Made by a program: the position numbers and the translations under genes. Positions 30,181 through 38,447 of a stretch of DNA of 49,805 bases are shown one piece after another (position 1 is the stretch's first letter; every line of letters begins with the position of its first letter). Under the pieces are notes generated by a model. That model was not told the origin of the DNA. It worked only from the letters and a program-made list of their open reading frames with translations, and ran no database searches. The stretch comes from JANMQK01 sp031370485 (GTDB lineage Bacteria > Acidobacteriota > Polarisedimenticolia > Gp22-AA2): positions 1-49,805 of the forward strand of contig JANMQK010000006.1 in NCBI GenBank assembly GCA_031370485.1, in the 5' to 3' direction.

Positions 30181-33100
30181 TCAGAAGTCCATCTGGATGC
30201 CGAGCTGGAATCTGCGGCCGAACCGGCGGGTGGCGTCCAGTTGGAGAGGCCCCTGCCCGGTGATCTCGGTCGTGTTGAACAGGTTCGGCGCGGTCGGCTC
30301 GAAGGTCCGGATGCGCAGGTCGTCCGTATTGAGCACGTTGAAGACTTCCAGGAATATCGCAGCCGCCGTCTTGCCGATGACCAGGGTCCTCTTGGCCCGC
30401 ACGTTGAAGTCGTAAACCGCGGAATTGCGCAAGCTGTTGCGCCCGACCGACACGAATTCCGCCTTTTGGCCCGACCCCGGGGTGCGCGTGGTGTAGCCGT
30501 AGCGCGTCCTGAACTGCTGGTAGTCCACGTTGTCGGCGGAGAAGAACCGCGAAATCACCGAGTACGGCAGGCCGGAGGACCAGGTGGCGGAGATGCCGAG
30601 CTGCCAGTCATTGGGGAGAAAGGTGATCGTGTTGATCTTCACGACGTGACGCTGGTCGAAATTGAGGTACCCGAACTCCGACTCGACCGTTGAGGGGTCG
30701 TTCCCGAGACTGGACTGGAAATCCTCCGCGGCGCCGACGGCCCGCGAGTAGCTGTACGAGCCCTGGAGCTCCCAGCGCCGGGCGAGCCGCTTGACGACCG
30801 CCAGCTCGATTCCGTGGTAACGCGCCTCATTGGAATTGCCGACGCGCAGGACCTGATTGAAGAAGAAATTGTGGATGTACAGGTCGGGCCAGCCGTCCGA
30901 TTGACGCTGCGACGGCACCTGGTCGCCCGTGGCCACCAGCCTGCCGAGACTGTCCACGAGCTTCCCGTCGGGGTCGGTGCGCAGGGTGTGGTTGACGTCG
31001 ATGTCCTGCAGCTGGGCCCGGAACTTCCTGTTGATGTAGGTCAGCGAGATCGCGAGTTCAGGCGCGAGCTCCCGCTCGAACCCCAGGGTGAGCTCGTCGC
31101 TCCAGGGTGTCTGCAGCCCCCGGTCCACCTGTGTCGTGGACGGAGGGGCCTTCGAGATGATTCTGCCGACTTTGTGGTTGGGCACTCCGTTCCCCGTGAC
31201 GCCCGTAGGGTCGATCAGGTAATACCGGTTGATGCTGTCGGGCCCTTCCTCCCCGACCACGGTGCTCAGGAACAGCTTGTCGTAGTAGCGTCCCCAGGTG
31301 GTGAACAGCTTGGAGCGGCCGTCGGCCCATGGGTCCCACGCGACCGAGAGCCGGGGCGCCAGGTTGTTGTTGGTCAGCCGGAACGGCTCGCGGACCTGGG
31401 GAAGAACCCCGAGGGACACCAGGCGCTGCGGGTCGATCTGGCCGTCCTTGACGATGTCCGGGTAGAGCGATTGCAGATCGTTCGAGGTGAATGCGGCCTC
31501 GGTGTGGTGCCGCGTCAGGCGAGAGACCGCGGCGCGGCGCAGGTTGCCGAGGGACGCGACAACGGGATTGTTCTGCGGATTGCCCTTGCATGGATCGGCC
31601 CCGAGCCCGGTGAAGATCGGATCGCTGCAGTAGCCGTTGCTGATGAGCCCATCGTTGTTTCCCGTCTCCAGGTCGGGGAAACCCCTCTCGGCCCCGAACA
31701 GGTTGGACAACCGATCGTACTGGCGGCGTTCGGCGACCGGGTCGAAAAACGAGTAGCCAAAGCTGTCGGTGGCTTCCCGGTCGAATCTCAGGCCCAGGCC
31801 GATGCTCAGGTTGGGAAACGGCTTGAAATTGTCCTGCAGGTAAAGGCCGGTGCTCAGGGAAGTCGCCTGGTTCTCGAGGGTCCGCTGCGCCGGCACCAGG
31901 ACGCGCAGCGTGTTGGCTCCTCCTTCAAGCGGTCGGCGGATAATCGGCGCCACAATCGGACGCCCGTCGGTGATCCGCCCGAAATTCTCGCGCTCGAGGA
32001 CCCCTCCCATCTTGACGTCGTGGCTGCCGAAATAATCCGGGACAAAGACCGACAGGTCCTGGCGGAGGGTGAACCGCCGGCGGCGGTCGGAGAAATCCTC
32101 GTAGTAGGGACCGCTCGTGACCCCCCGCCGCTGATCGATGGAGTAGTCGCGATCCCCCGGGATCGGCGTGGCGTGCCCATAAGGGTAAAAGGTGTTCGCG
32201 TTGCCGTTCTCGTCGCCGAACGGGCCCTTCCCCTGGATGAACAAAGGGTCGTCGAGGACATGGTCGCCGTTGCGATCCTCGTTGACCAGACCGCAGACGC
32301 CGTCGCCGTTCAGGTCCTCGCCCGGGTCGCAGATGCCGTTGTGATTGCGGTCCTCGTTGACCAAGGGCTGGCGCGGATTGCTCCCGTCGTTCAGGATCCC
32401 GTCGCAATTGAGATCCTCCCTCTGGAAACCCTCGCATCCGCCGGGGCCCCCGCCGTTGGCGAAGTTCCCCGGCTGCGTCCGGCGCTGGTCCCCGTCGAGG
32501 TCGTCCTCTCTCCTTGTCGACTGCTCGAATACGTCGAACTTGCCGTCAAGGTCGTAGTCCTCGCCGGCATCCCCCTCGGTCAGCTCGATGAAACCGTTTT
32601 TGTTGCGGTCGACATAGAGCTGGCTATTGTGATTCGTGTCGGGGTTAAGGGTGGAGGTCAGGGACGGTCGCTCGTTGAAGTAGGACATCGCGGTCTCGAG
32701 GGAAATGTTCGGGTTCAGGACCGAGACCTCCTTGACCGTCAGGATCGGGCCCCCCTGCCTCACCGTGTAGCCGCTCTCCACGCGGGTAAAGCTGTTGACT
32801 CCCTCGTTGAGGTGCTCCTGGGGATCGTAGTTGAAGGAGATGGAGAGACGGTGGCTGGCGCTCACCTGCCAGGTCAGCTTGCCGAATTCCCTGTACTCCC
32901 GGACCCCCGCGACGAAGGCCTGGTTGAGGGCGTTGACGGGCTCCTGCATCTGAATGTACTCGTTGGCCAGGAAAAACCACGCACGGTCGCGCACGACGGG
33001 CCCTTCCAGGGAAAGAAACGGCAGGAAGTCATTGAACTTCAAATCGCGAAGCCCGCTTTCGCCCACGCCGGAATGGAGGCGCGGATCGTCGATACCCGCG

Positions 33101-33891
33101 CCGTCGCCGTCCAGCGCCTTGCCGCGCCAGAAGAACTTGAAGGTGCCCTTGAAATCGTTGCCGCCCGACTTGGTTATGATGTTGGCGAACCCACCCTGCG
33201 CGCGGCCGAACTCCGCGGTCGCCCCCGAGGTCTTGATCTCGATCTCCTGGATCGACTCGATGTTCAGCTGCGCGCCGATCTTGCCGGTCAGCGGGTCGGT
33301 CGTGCTGACCCCGTCCACCAGGGTGATGACGTCGGTGTCGCGGGCGCCGTGGATGTTGGGGTTCCCGGTGCCGTCCACGTCGGTCACGCCGGGCGCCAGG
33401 GTCAGGATGTCCTGGTAGTTGCGCCCCAGGATCGGCAGCGCATCGAGAAACTCGGAGGAGATCCGGGTCTGGGTGGTCGTGGATTCGAGCGGCACGATCG
33501 GCGGGCTGGCGCGGACCTCGATACGCTCCCGGTAGGTCGTCTGCCGCTGCAGGCTGATCTTGACGGTAACCACCTGGCCCGCCGGCAGCACGATGTCGGT
33601 CAGGCTGACCTGCGCGAACCCGGGGTAGGACGCGACCACCTGGTAATCGACGCCGGGCGGCAGGGCGGGGATCCGGAACGCCCCCGCCAGATCGGTGACC
33701 GAGCCGCGCCCCGCGACCCCGGCCGCGGCGCTCGAGACCGCCACGGAGACCCCTTCCAGCGGGTCTCCGGATTCGTCGGTCACGATGCCCCGCAGGGCGC
33801 CGCTCGTCCCGGCCAGTGGACTGCCCGGAAAGCCGCACAGCAGAAGGGATACAACAAACAGCGCTCTGGTTGGGCGGCTGATCCGCGCCAT
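30181..33891 (-). CDS. TonB-dependent receptor (Oar-like) with Asp/Asn-rich insertion
   Basis: The 1236-residue outer-membrane protein has a signal peptide and a carboxypeptidase regulatory-like domain (about residues 29-115, starting SGALRGIVTDESGDPLEGVS). A plug domain follows (GRNYQDILTLAPGV, ITLVDGVSTTDPL, then EFGRAQGGFANIITKSGGN), and then a large beta barrel ending in QMDF with the terminal Phe. Such receptors import large or scarce substrates with energy from TonB. Residues about 417-565 form an insertion full of DxNxNG/DxDGxxD units (for example VDRNKNGFIELTEGD, NEDRNHNGICDPGEDLNGDG) that look like calcium-binding loops. The ATG at 33891 has AGGAGA upstream and TAGAAT 26 bases upstream; longer frames lack a signal peptide. 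Confidence 0.88.
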   Translation of the reverse strand: MARISRPTRALFVVSLLLCGFPGSPLAGTSGALRGIVTDESGDPLEGVSVAVSSAAAGVAGRGSVTDLAGAFRIPALPPGVDYQVVASYPGFAQVSLTDIVLPAGQVVTVKISLQRQTTYRERIEVRASPPIVPLESTTTQTRISSEFLDALPILGRNYQDILTLAPGVTDVDGTGNPNIHGARDTDVITLVDGVSTTDPLTGKIGAQLNIESIQEIEIKTSGATAEFGRAQGGFANIITKSGGNDFKGTFKFFWRGKALDGDGAGIDDPRLHSGVGESGLRDLKFNDFLPFLSLEGPVVRDRAWFFLANEYIQMQEPVNALNQAFVAGVREYREFGKLTWQVSASHRLSISFNYDPQEHLNEGVNSFTRVESGYTVRQGGPILTVKEVSVLNPNISLETAMSYFNERPSLTSTLNPDTNHNSQLYVDRNKNGFIELTEGDAGEDYDLDGKFDVFEQSTRREDDLDGDQRRTQPGNFANGGGPGGCEGFQREDLNCDGILNDGSNPRQPLVNEDRNHNGICDPGEDLNGDGVCGLVNEDRNGDHVLDDPLFIQGKGPFGDENGNANTFYPYGHATPIPGDRDYSIDQRRGVTSGPYYEDFSDRRRRFTLRQDLSVFVPDYFGSHDVKMGGVLERENFGRITDGRPIVAPIIRRPLEGGANTLRVLVPAQRTLENQATSLSTGLYLQDNFKPFPNLSIGLGLRFDREATDSFGYSFFDPVAERRQYDRLSNLFGAERGFPDLETGNNDGLISNGYCSDPIFTGLGADPCKGNPQNNPVVASLGNLRRAAVSRLTRHHTEAAFTSNDLQSLYPDIVKDGQIDPQRLVSLGVLPQVREPFRLTNNNLAPRLSVAWDPWADGRSKLFTTWGRYYDKLFLSTVVGEEGPDSINRYYLIDPTGVTGNGVPNHKVGRIISKAPPSTTQVDRGLQTPWSDELTLGFERELAPELAISLTYINRKFRAQLQDIDVNHTLRTDPDGKLVDSLGRLVATGDQVPSQRQSDGWPDLYIHNFFFNQVLRVGNSNEARYHGIELAVVKRLARRWELQGSYSYSRAVGAAEDFQSSLGNDPSTVESEFGYLNFDQRHVVKINTITFLPNDWQLGISATWSSGLPYSVISRFFSADNVDYQQFRTRYGYTTRTPGSGQKAEFVSVGRNSLRNSAVYDFNVRAKRTLVIGKTAAAIFLEVFNVLNTDDLRIRTFEPTAPNLFNTTEITGQGPLQLDATRRFGRRFQLGIQMDF

Positions 33892-33917
33892 GCGGCAGGT
33901 TCTCCTGTTGTTCCGTA

Positions 33918-33923
33918 ATTCTA
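33918..33923 (-). promoter_or_regulatory. -10 box (TAGAAT) for the TonB-dependent receptor gene
   Basis: On the minus strand TAGAAT ends 26 bases before the ATG at 33891. The leader would contain the AGGAGA ribosome-binding site. A GC-rich hairpin lies immediately upstream of it. Confidence 0.4.
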
Positions 33924-33925
33924 CA

Positions 33926-33944
33926 CCGCGGGGGCGTCCCGCGG
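33926..33944. repeat. 7-bp inverted repeat upstream of the receptor promoter
   Basis: CCGCGGG and CCCGCGG are separated by GGCGT. The repeat sits where an operator would overlap the -35 region of the minus-strand promoter. Possible regulatory site only. Confidence 0.25.
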
Positions 33945-34023
33945 ATCGCCCCACCCATGGCGGTGATGCGGAATCCGCCCCGCACGATGCCCTTGGGCCG
34001 GCCTGGCGGATCGGCGGATTGCC

Positions 34024-34052
34024 TTGACCAGCAATGGTTTGTATCCTATATT
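34024..34052 (+). promoter_or_regulatory. Good sigma-70 promoter for the 34081 gene
   Basis: TTGACC (34024-34029) and TATATT (34047-34052) are separated by the optimal 17 bases. This is the best complete promoter match seen in the window. The predicted leader is about 22 bases and contains GGGGAGAG. Confidence 0.6.
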
Positions 34053-34080
34053 TCTACATTCGGGGAGAGTCCTCAAGCCG

Positions 34081-35814
34081 ATGGCGCGCCTGTCTCACGC
34101 AGTCTTGGGAACCATCTTAGTCCTGATCCCCGCGGCCGTCCCGGCCGCGGAGGGCGCCGACCCGTCACTAGCGTCGATCGCGGCCGGTGAGGCCGACCGG
34201 CGATTCGCGCCGGAAGCGCTGGCCGAGGGGCCGGGAGGGGTCCTCGCCGCCATGGCGGGATTGGACCGCTTCCCCGTTGCCTGCGCGACTCCGATCCTCC
34301 TGGCGCCCCGCACCGACGATGCCTCAAGCGATCCGCTCCGGAAAGCCCTCGCCAACATCGCAGGGTTGCGCGACGATCCGTCCGAGCGGTCCCTCCTGAC
34401 GCGCGACGGGCGCTTCATCGTGCACGTCTCCGCGCGGGCCGGGCTCGATGCAGCGCCCGACGCCGGCGCGGGGCGCAACGGCGGACCCGATATCGTCCAG
34501 CGAGTCGCCGAGTCCCTGGTGGCGTCCCGCTCCTACCTGGTCGCAACCCTGGGCTATCCGGAGCCCGGCGTTCAGGGAGAGCCGCTCGCGGTGCACCTGG
34601 TGCGCCTGGGGCATGGGCTCGAAGGGCTCACCATTCCCGCCCGCTTCGTCGAGGGCCAGGCGCAGCCCCTGATTCTCCTCGACGCCGGCCTGGCGGCTGA
34701 TCGCACCCTCGGCGCCGTGATGCATCAGGTGGCGCACGCGTCGCTCCTCTCATTCGCCGCGCGATCGGCGCCATGGTGGGCCGAGTCGACATCCTCCTAC
34801 CTGACCCTCGCGGCGACAGGCGATCTCGAGGAGGCGCGCCCCGGGTTGCGCGCCCGGCTGCAGTCCCAGGGTCGCGGCCTCACGGCCGACGGGCTGGCCC
34901 TGATGCAGGGAACGCTCCTCTGGCCGCTGTTTCTGACCGAGCGCACCGGGGACATCGGGGTCGTGCGACAGATCTGGGAGGAGATGGCCGCCCAGGGGAT
35001 CGATCCGCTGGCGGCGGCCGACCGGGTTCTCCGCCGCGCCGCGGGCGTGGGCCTGCTGGACATGTTCCGCGAGCAGGCGGCCTGGAACCTCTTCACGGCG
35101 GGGCGGGATGACGGTCGCCACTACTCCTTCGCCCGGGTCCTTCCCGAGGCCCCTCTCCCCGCCGTCGGTCCGGACCTCCCGTTCCGGATCGGCCCGATCG
35201 AGCCGGTCGAGCCGCTCGGCAGCGTCTCATTCAGGATCCCCTCGGACGGCCGGGAGGGGTCGATCGTGCTCGAGGTGAACGCCGACGGCGGCCGTCCCGC
35301 CGCCGATCTTCTCGTCTCCTACCGCGACAGTGGGGGACAGCCCCTGCTCGTCCCCGTCCCGCTCGACAGCCGCGGGACCGGGAGCGTCTCGCTCCCCTGG
35401 GGCGATGCCCGCGAGGCGTGGCTCATTCTGAGAAACGCCTCCGCGGAGGCGGGCGCGGGGCCGGTCCGTTTCGAGGTGCGCGCCGCGCACGACCCGCTCG
35501 CCCCCTACGATCTCGCGTCCTTCACGGCGCAGGCGGTCGGCCCTTCGATCCTCCTGGAATGGACCACGGCCTCCGAGTCGGGGCTGGTGGCGTGGAACGT
35601 CTACCGCTCGGAAAAGCCGACCGGCCCGTTCGCGCGGCTGAACGTCGTCGCCGTCCCGGCCTACGGCGACGGCACCACCGACACGGGCTACATCTTCGTC
35701 GACGACCGGGCGGCTGCCGGCCGGCGCTACTACTACCGGATCGAAGGGATCACGCGGCTCGGCCTGGTGCAGCGTTCGCACCTGGTCAGCGGTCGCTCAC
35801 GGTCCGGACGCTGA
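34081..35814 (+). CDS. Secreted protein with degenerate gluzincin motif and C-terminal FnIII-like domain
   Basis: The 577-residue product starts with a signal peptide (cleavage near residue 22-24, VPAAEG). The central region resembles M1/MA-type metallopeptidases: HQVAH at 215-219, then Glu235 in PWWAESTSSYL at the distance expected for the third zinc ligand. The catalytic Glu of HExxH is Gln216, so it may bind zinc without hydrolysing peptides. The C-terminal 100 residues form a fibronectin type III-like domain (SILLEWTTASESGLVAWNVYR, then RRYYYRIEGITRLG), typical of extracellular proteins. The ATG at 34081 is supported by signal peptide and promoter; a frame from 34024 would start inside the -35 box. 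No function can be assigned. Confidence 0.75.
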   Translation: MARLSHAVLGTILVLIPAAVPAAEGADPSLASIAAGEADRRFAPEALAEGPGGVLAAMAGLDRFPVACATPILLAPRTDDASSDPLRKALANIAGLRDDPSERSLLTRDGRFIVHVSARAGLDAAPDAGAGRNGGPDIVQRVAESLVASRSYLVATLGYPEPGVQGEPLAVHLVRLGHGLEGLTIPARFVEGQAQPLILLDAGLAADRTLGAVMHQVAHASLLSFAARSAPWWAESTSSYLTLAATGDLEEARPGLRARLQSQGRGLTADGLALMQGTLLWPLFLTERTGDIGVVRQIWEEMAAQGIDPLAAADRVLRRAAGVGLLDMFREQAAWNLFTAGRDDGRHYSFARVLPEAPLPAVGPDLPFRIGPIEPVEPLGSVSFRIPSDGREGSIVLEVNADGGRPAADLLVSYRDSGGQPLLVPVPLDSRGTGSVSLPWGDAREAWLILRNASAEAGAGPVRFEVRAAHDPLAPYDLASFTAQAVGPSILLEWTTASESGLVAWNVYRSEKPTGPFARLNVVAVPAYGDGTTDTGYIFVDDRAAAGRRYYYRIEGITRLGLVQRSHLVSGRSRSGR

Positions 35815-35818
35815 ACCC

Positions 35819-35824
35819 GAGGAG
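35819..35824 (+). promoter_or_regulatory. Ribosome binding site GAGGAG fixing a GTG start
   Basis: GAGGAG lies seven bases before the GTG at 35832 and selects it over a much longer frame running back through the preceding gene. Confidence 0.65.
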
Positions 35825-35831
35825 ATCACCC

Positions 35832-36662
35832 GTGACATCCCCTCGTCCCCGACCGGTACGCTCCCTCATCCCCCTCGTGCTCCTCCTCGCGGGCCTGGCT
35901 GTTCGCCCCTGCCTCGCCGAGGGGGTCCTGGCGGGAAGCACGGTCGACATCCCGGCCGGCGAAAAGAGCGTCAAGGCCTACCTGGCGCGGCCCGCCAAGG
36001 GGGGGGGCCGCGCTGGAGTTGTCGTGGCGCACGAGCGCTGGGGCCTGAACGATCAGATCAAGGGAGTCGCCGACCGGATAGCGGCGCTCGGGTACGCCTC
36101 GATCGTCCCCGATTTCTTCGACGGGAAGATCCCCAGTGACGCCGGACGCGCGCGCGACCTGGTGCGAGGGCTCGACGACGGGCGCGGCATCGCCATCCTC
36201 GAGGGGGCCGCCGCCGCGCTGCGGGCCCTCCCGGGGGCCCCCAAGGGGATGCCGGTCGGCGCCGTCGGTTTCGACCTGGGAGCGCGCCTCGCGCTCGCCG
36301 CGGTCCTCAAGGGCGCGAACCTGCAGGCGGTCGTGATGTTCTACGGCGCGATACCTGACGATCCCGGAGAGGTCGGAAATCTGAAGGCCCCGGTCCTCGG
36401 GCTGTTCGGAGATCTCGACAGCAGCATCCCCGTGGAGGGAGTCAGGAAGTTCGAGTCGGCGCTTGCAAAGGCCGGCAAGACCGCCACGATCAAAATCTTT
36501 CCCGGCGCCTTCCACTCCTTCTTCAACGAGCAGCGCTCCTCGTACGACCGCGAGATCGCCGGCGATGCCTGGAACCACGTCATCAGATTCCTCGCCGACC
36601 ACCTGGCCCCGGGCGTTTCTCCCGACGGCCCGGCGGAAGCGCGCGGCTCCCGGCCGCGCTGA
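35832..36662 (+). CDS. Secreted dienelactone hydrolase-like alpha/beta protein
   Basis: The 276-residue protein has a signal peptide (cleavage near residue 29, PCLAEG) and a full DLH-type alpha/beta hydrolase fold. VVAHERWGLND carries the conserved Glu68, FGDLDSSIP carries Asp194, and GAFHSFFN carries His228. The nucleophile elbow reads VGFDLGARLA: Asp148 stands where DLH has Cys and most hydrolases have Ser. An Asp nucleophile is known in haloalkane dehalogenases and epoxide hydrolases, so the protein could be active with different chemistry or be inactive. It follows the gluzincin-like gene by 17 bases and is probably cotranscribed. Family members in the periplasm have no agreed substrate. 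Confidence 0.85.
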   Translation: MTSPRPRPVRSLIPLVLLLAGLAVRPCLAEGVLAGSTVDIPAGEKSVKAYLARPAKGGGRAGVVVAHERWGLNDQIKGVADRIAALGYASIVPDFFDGKIPSDAGRARDLVRGLDDGRGIAILEGAAAALRALPGAPKGMPVGAVGFDLGARLALAAVLKGANLQAVVMFYGAIPDDPGEVGNLKAPVLGLFGDLDSSIPVEGVRKFESALAKAGKTATIKIFPGAFHSFFNEQRSSYDREIAGDAWNHVIRFLADHLAPGVSPDGPAEARGSRPR

Positions 36663-36683
36663 CCCGGGCAACCCCGATAGCGC

Positions 36684-38447
36684 TCAGGGCGCCGCCGGAG
36701 CGGCCCGTCCCCTGCCCTGCTCAAGAGTCGTGAAGGCGTCGATAGGTATCCCCGTGAACTCCTCACGCTGACCCCGCTTTCCGGGCCACCGCACGATGAC
36801 CCGATCGATCGCCCTGTTTTTCCCCAGCCCGAAGTGAAGCCTGCGGTCTCCCTGCGAGAGATAGGAGAAGGCGGTCCTCGCCTCGCGGACCTGGCGGGTT
36901 CCGCCGGCCACGAGCTCGACCCAGGCGCCGACCGCGTCCCGGTTGGGGGGCGTGCCGGCCAGCGTGAGCGTCACCCAGTGCCCGCGCGGCGCCCCGGCGT
37001 TGCGCAGCAGCAGCGCCGGCCGGTCGTTCTGCGTCACGACGATGTCCTCATCGCCGTCGTCGTCGACATCGAACGGCACCGCGCCCCGGCCGACCAGGCC
37101 GTGGCCGAAGGGCCCGCCGGCCGCGGCGTCGTATAGCGAGAAACGGCCGTCGCCCAGGTTGCGGTAAAGATGGGGCGGCTGTTCGAACGTGATCGTGTCG
37201 CTGTAGAGCGCGATGTTGTCGATGATGTGGCCGTTGGCGACGAACACATCCAGCAAGCCGTCGTTGTCCGGGTCGAAGAAAAACGTCCCGAACCCGAGGG
37301 TCATGAGCGAGGGGGGGCCGATGCCGGACGTGAAGGTCCGGTCGCTGAACACTCCCCCGCCGTCATTGTGATAGAGCTCGTTCGTCTCCTCGGCCAGGTT
37401 TGTGACGAAGATGTCGAACAGGCCGTCGTTGTCGTAGTCCCCCATGTCGGTCCCCATGCCGGCCTGGGGGATGCCGTCCTCGGACAGGGCCACGCCGACG
37501 AGGGCACCCACCTCCTCGAACCTGCCGTCGCCCCTGTTGTGCCACAGGAAATTCGGAGTGTCGTCATTGGCGACGTAGAGGTCCTCGGCCCCGTCGCCGT
37601 CGTAATCTCCCCAGACGAGGCCCAGCCCCTTCCCGGTCCGGTCGACGATACCGGCGGCCTGCGACACGTCCTCGAAGGTGCCGTCGCCGCGGTTGCGGTA
37701 GAGCACGTCGGGCTGGCTGTCGAAGTTCTTCGGATGGCAGACTGTGCGGTAGCCGGGGCGGTTCTCACCGCAGTAGAGGCTGCTCTCGAGGTGGTAATCG
37801 ACGTAATTGACGACGTAGAGGTCGAGGTCGCCGTCCCCGTCGTAATCGGCCAGACCGGCGCTCGTGCTCCACAGGGGGTTCCCGACTCCGGCCTTCTCAG
37901 TGACGTCCATGAACGTGCCGTCGCCGTTGTTGTGGTACAGGACGTTCGGCCCGTAATACGTCACGTACAGGTCCCGCCGGCCGTCCCCGTCCAGGTCCCC
38001 GGCGACACAGCCGAATCCGTAACGGTCCGGCCCGCCGACACCGGCGCGCTCCGTGACCTCCTCGAAGCGCCCGCCGCCCAGGTTGCGGTAAAGCGCCGAG
38101 CGCAGGGGAACCCGGGGCTGATACCCCGGCAGCCTGCCGCTCTGCACGAAGAAAAGGTCCTGCCGGCCGTCCCCGTCGTAATCGAAGACGCACACACCCG
38201 AGCCGAGCGTCTCGAGCATGAACTTCTGACCGGTCGCCCCGTTCACATGCCGGAACGCGATCCCCGATCCGGCCGTGGCATCCTCGAACCGCACGAAATC
38301 GGGGACCGGGGATTCCGCCGCCGGAGCGGCCTGTTCGCCGCCGGCGCCGCCTCCGCCCCTGCCGCAGCCTGCGGGCATCAGCAAAAGCAGCGAGAGGATC
38401 GGCGCCGCGGCGATGCGCACGGCGCGCCCCGCGCCGCGCCCGCTCAT
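36684..38447 (-). CDS. CRTAC1-like FG-GAP/VCBS lipoprotein with ASPIC/UnbV domain
   Basis: The 587-residue lipoprotein (lipid Cys28 in MPAGC) forms a predicted seven-bladed beta-propeller. Seven calcium-binding repeats are visible, among them FDYDGDGRQDLFFV, GDLDGDGRRDLYV, ADYDGDGDLDLYV, GDYDGDGAEDLYV, GDYDNDGLFDIFV, FDPDNDGLLDVFV and FDVDDDGDEDIVV. The C-terminal 90 residues (about 485-575) are an ASPIC/UnbV domain (GHWVTLTLAGTPPNRDAVGA, RLHFGLGKNRAIDRVIVRWP). The extracellular location suits surface binding, possibly to carbohydrate. Its start overlaps the stop of the upstream TPR lipoprotein gene (ATGA), a gene pair common in Acidobacteria-like genomes. Function is not established. Confidence 0.88.
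   Translation of the reverse strand: MSGRGAGRAVRIAAAPILSLLLLMPAGCGRGGGGAGGEQAAPAAESPVPDFVRFEDATAGSGIAFRHVNGATGQKFMLETLGSGVCVFDYDGDGRQDLFFVQSGRLPGYQPRVPLRSALYRNLGGGRFEEVTERAGVGGPDRYGFGCVAGDLDGDGRRDLYVTYYGPNVLYHNNGDGTFMDVTEKAGVGNPLWSTSAGLADYDGDGDLDLYVVNYVDYHLESSLYCGENRPGYRTVCHPKNFDSQPDVLYRNRGDGTFEDVSQAAGIVDRTGKGLGLVWGDYDGDGAEDLYVANDDTPNFLWHNRGDGRFEEVGALVGVALSEDGIPQAGMGTDMGDYDNDGLFDIFVTNLAEETNELYHNDGGGVFSDRTFTSGIGPPSLMTLGFGTFFFDPDNDGLLDVFVANGHIIDNIALYSDTITFEQPPHLYRNLGDGRFSLYDAAAGGPFGHGLVGRGAVPFDVDDDGDEDIVVTQNDRPALLLRNAGAPRGHWVTLTLAGTPPNRDAVGAWVELVAGGTRQVREARTAFSYLSQGDRRLHFGLGKNRAIDRVIVRWPGKRGQREEFTGIPIDAFTTLEQGRGRAAPAAP

Noticed and set aside
30814..33918. Plus-strand open frame of over 1000 codons opposite the TonB-dependent receptor
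   Set aside because: It is the complementary shadow of a well-supported receptor gene and shows no recognisable domains.
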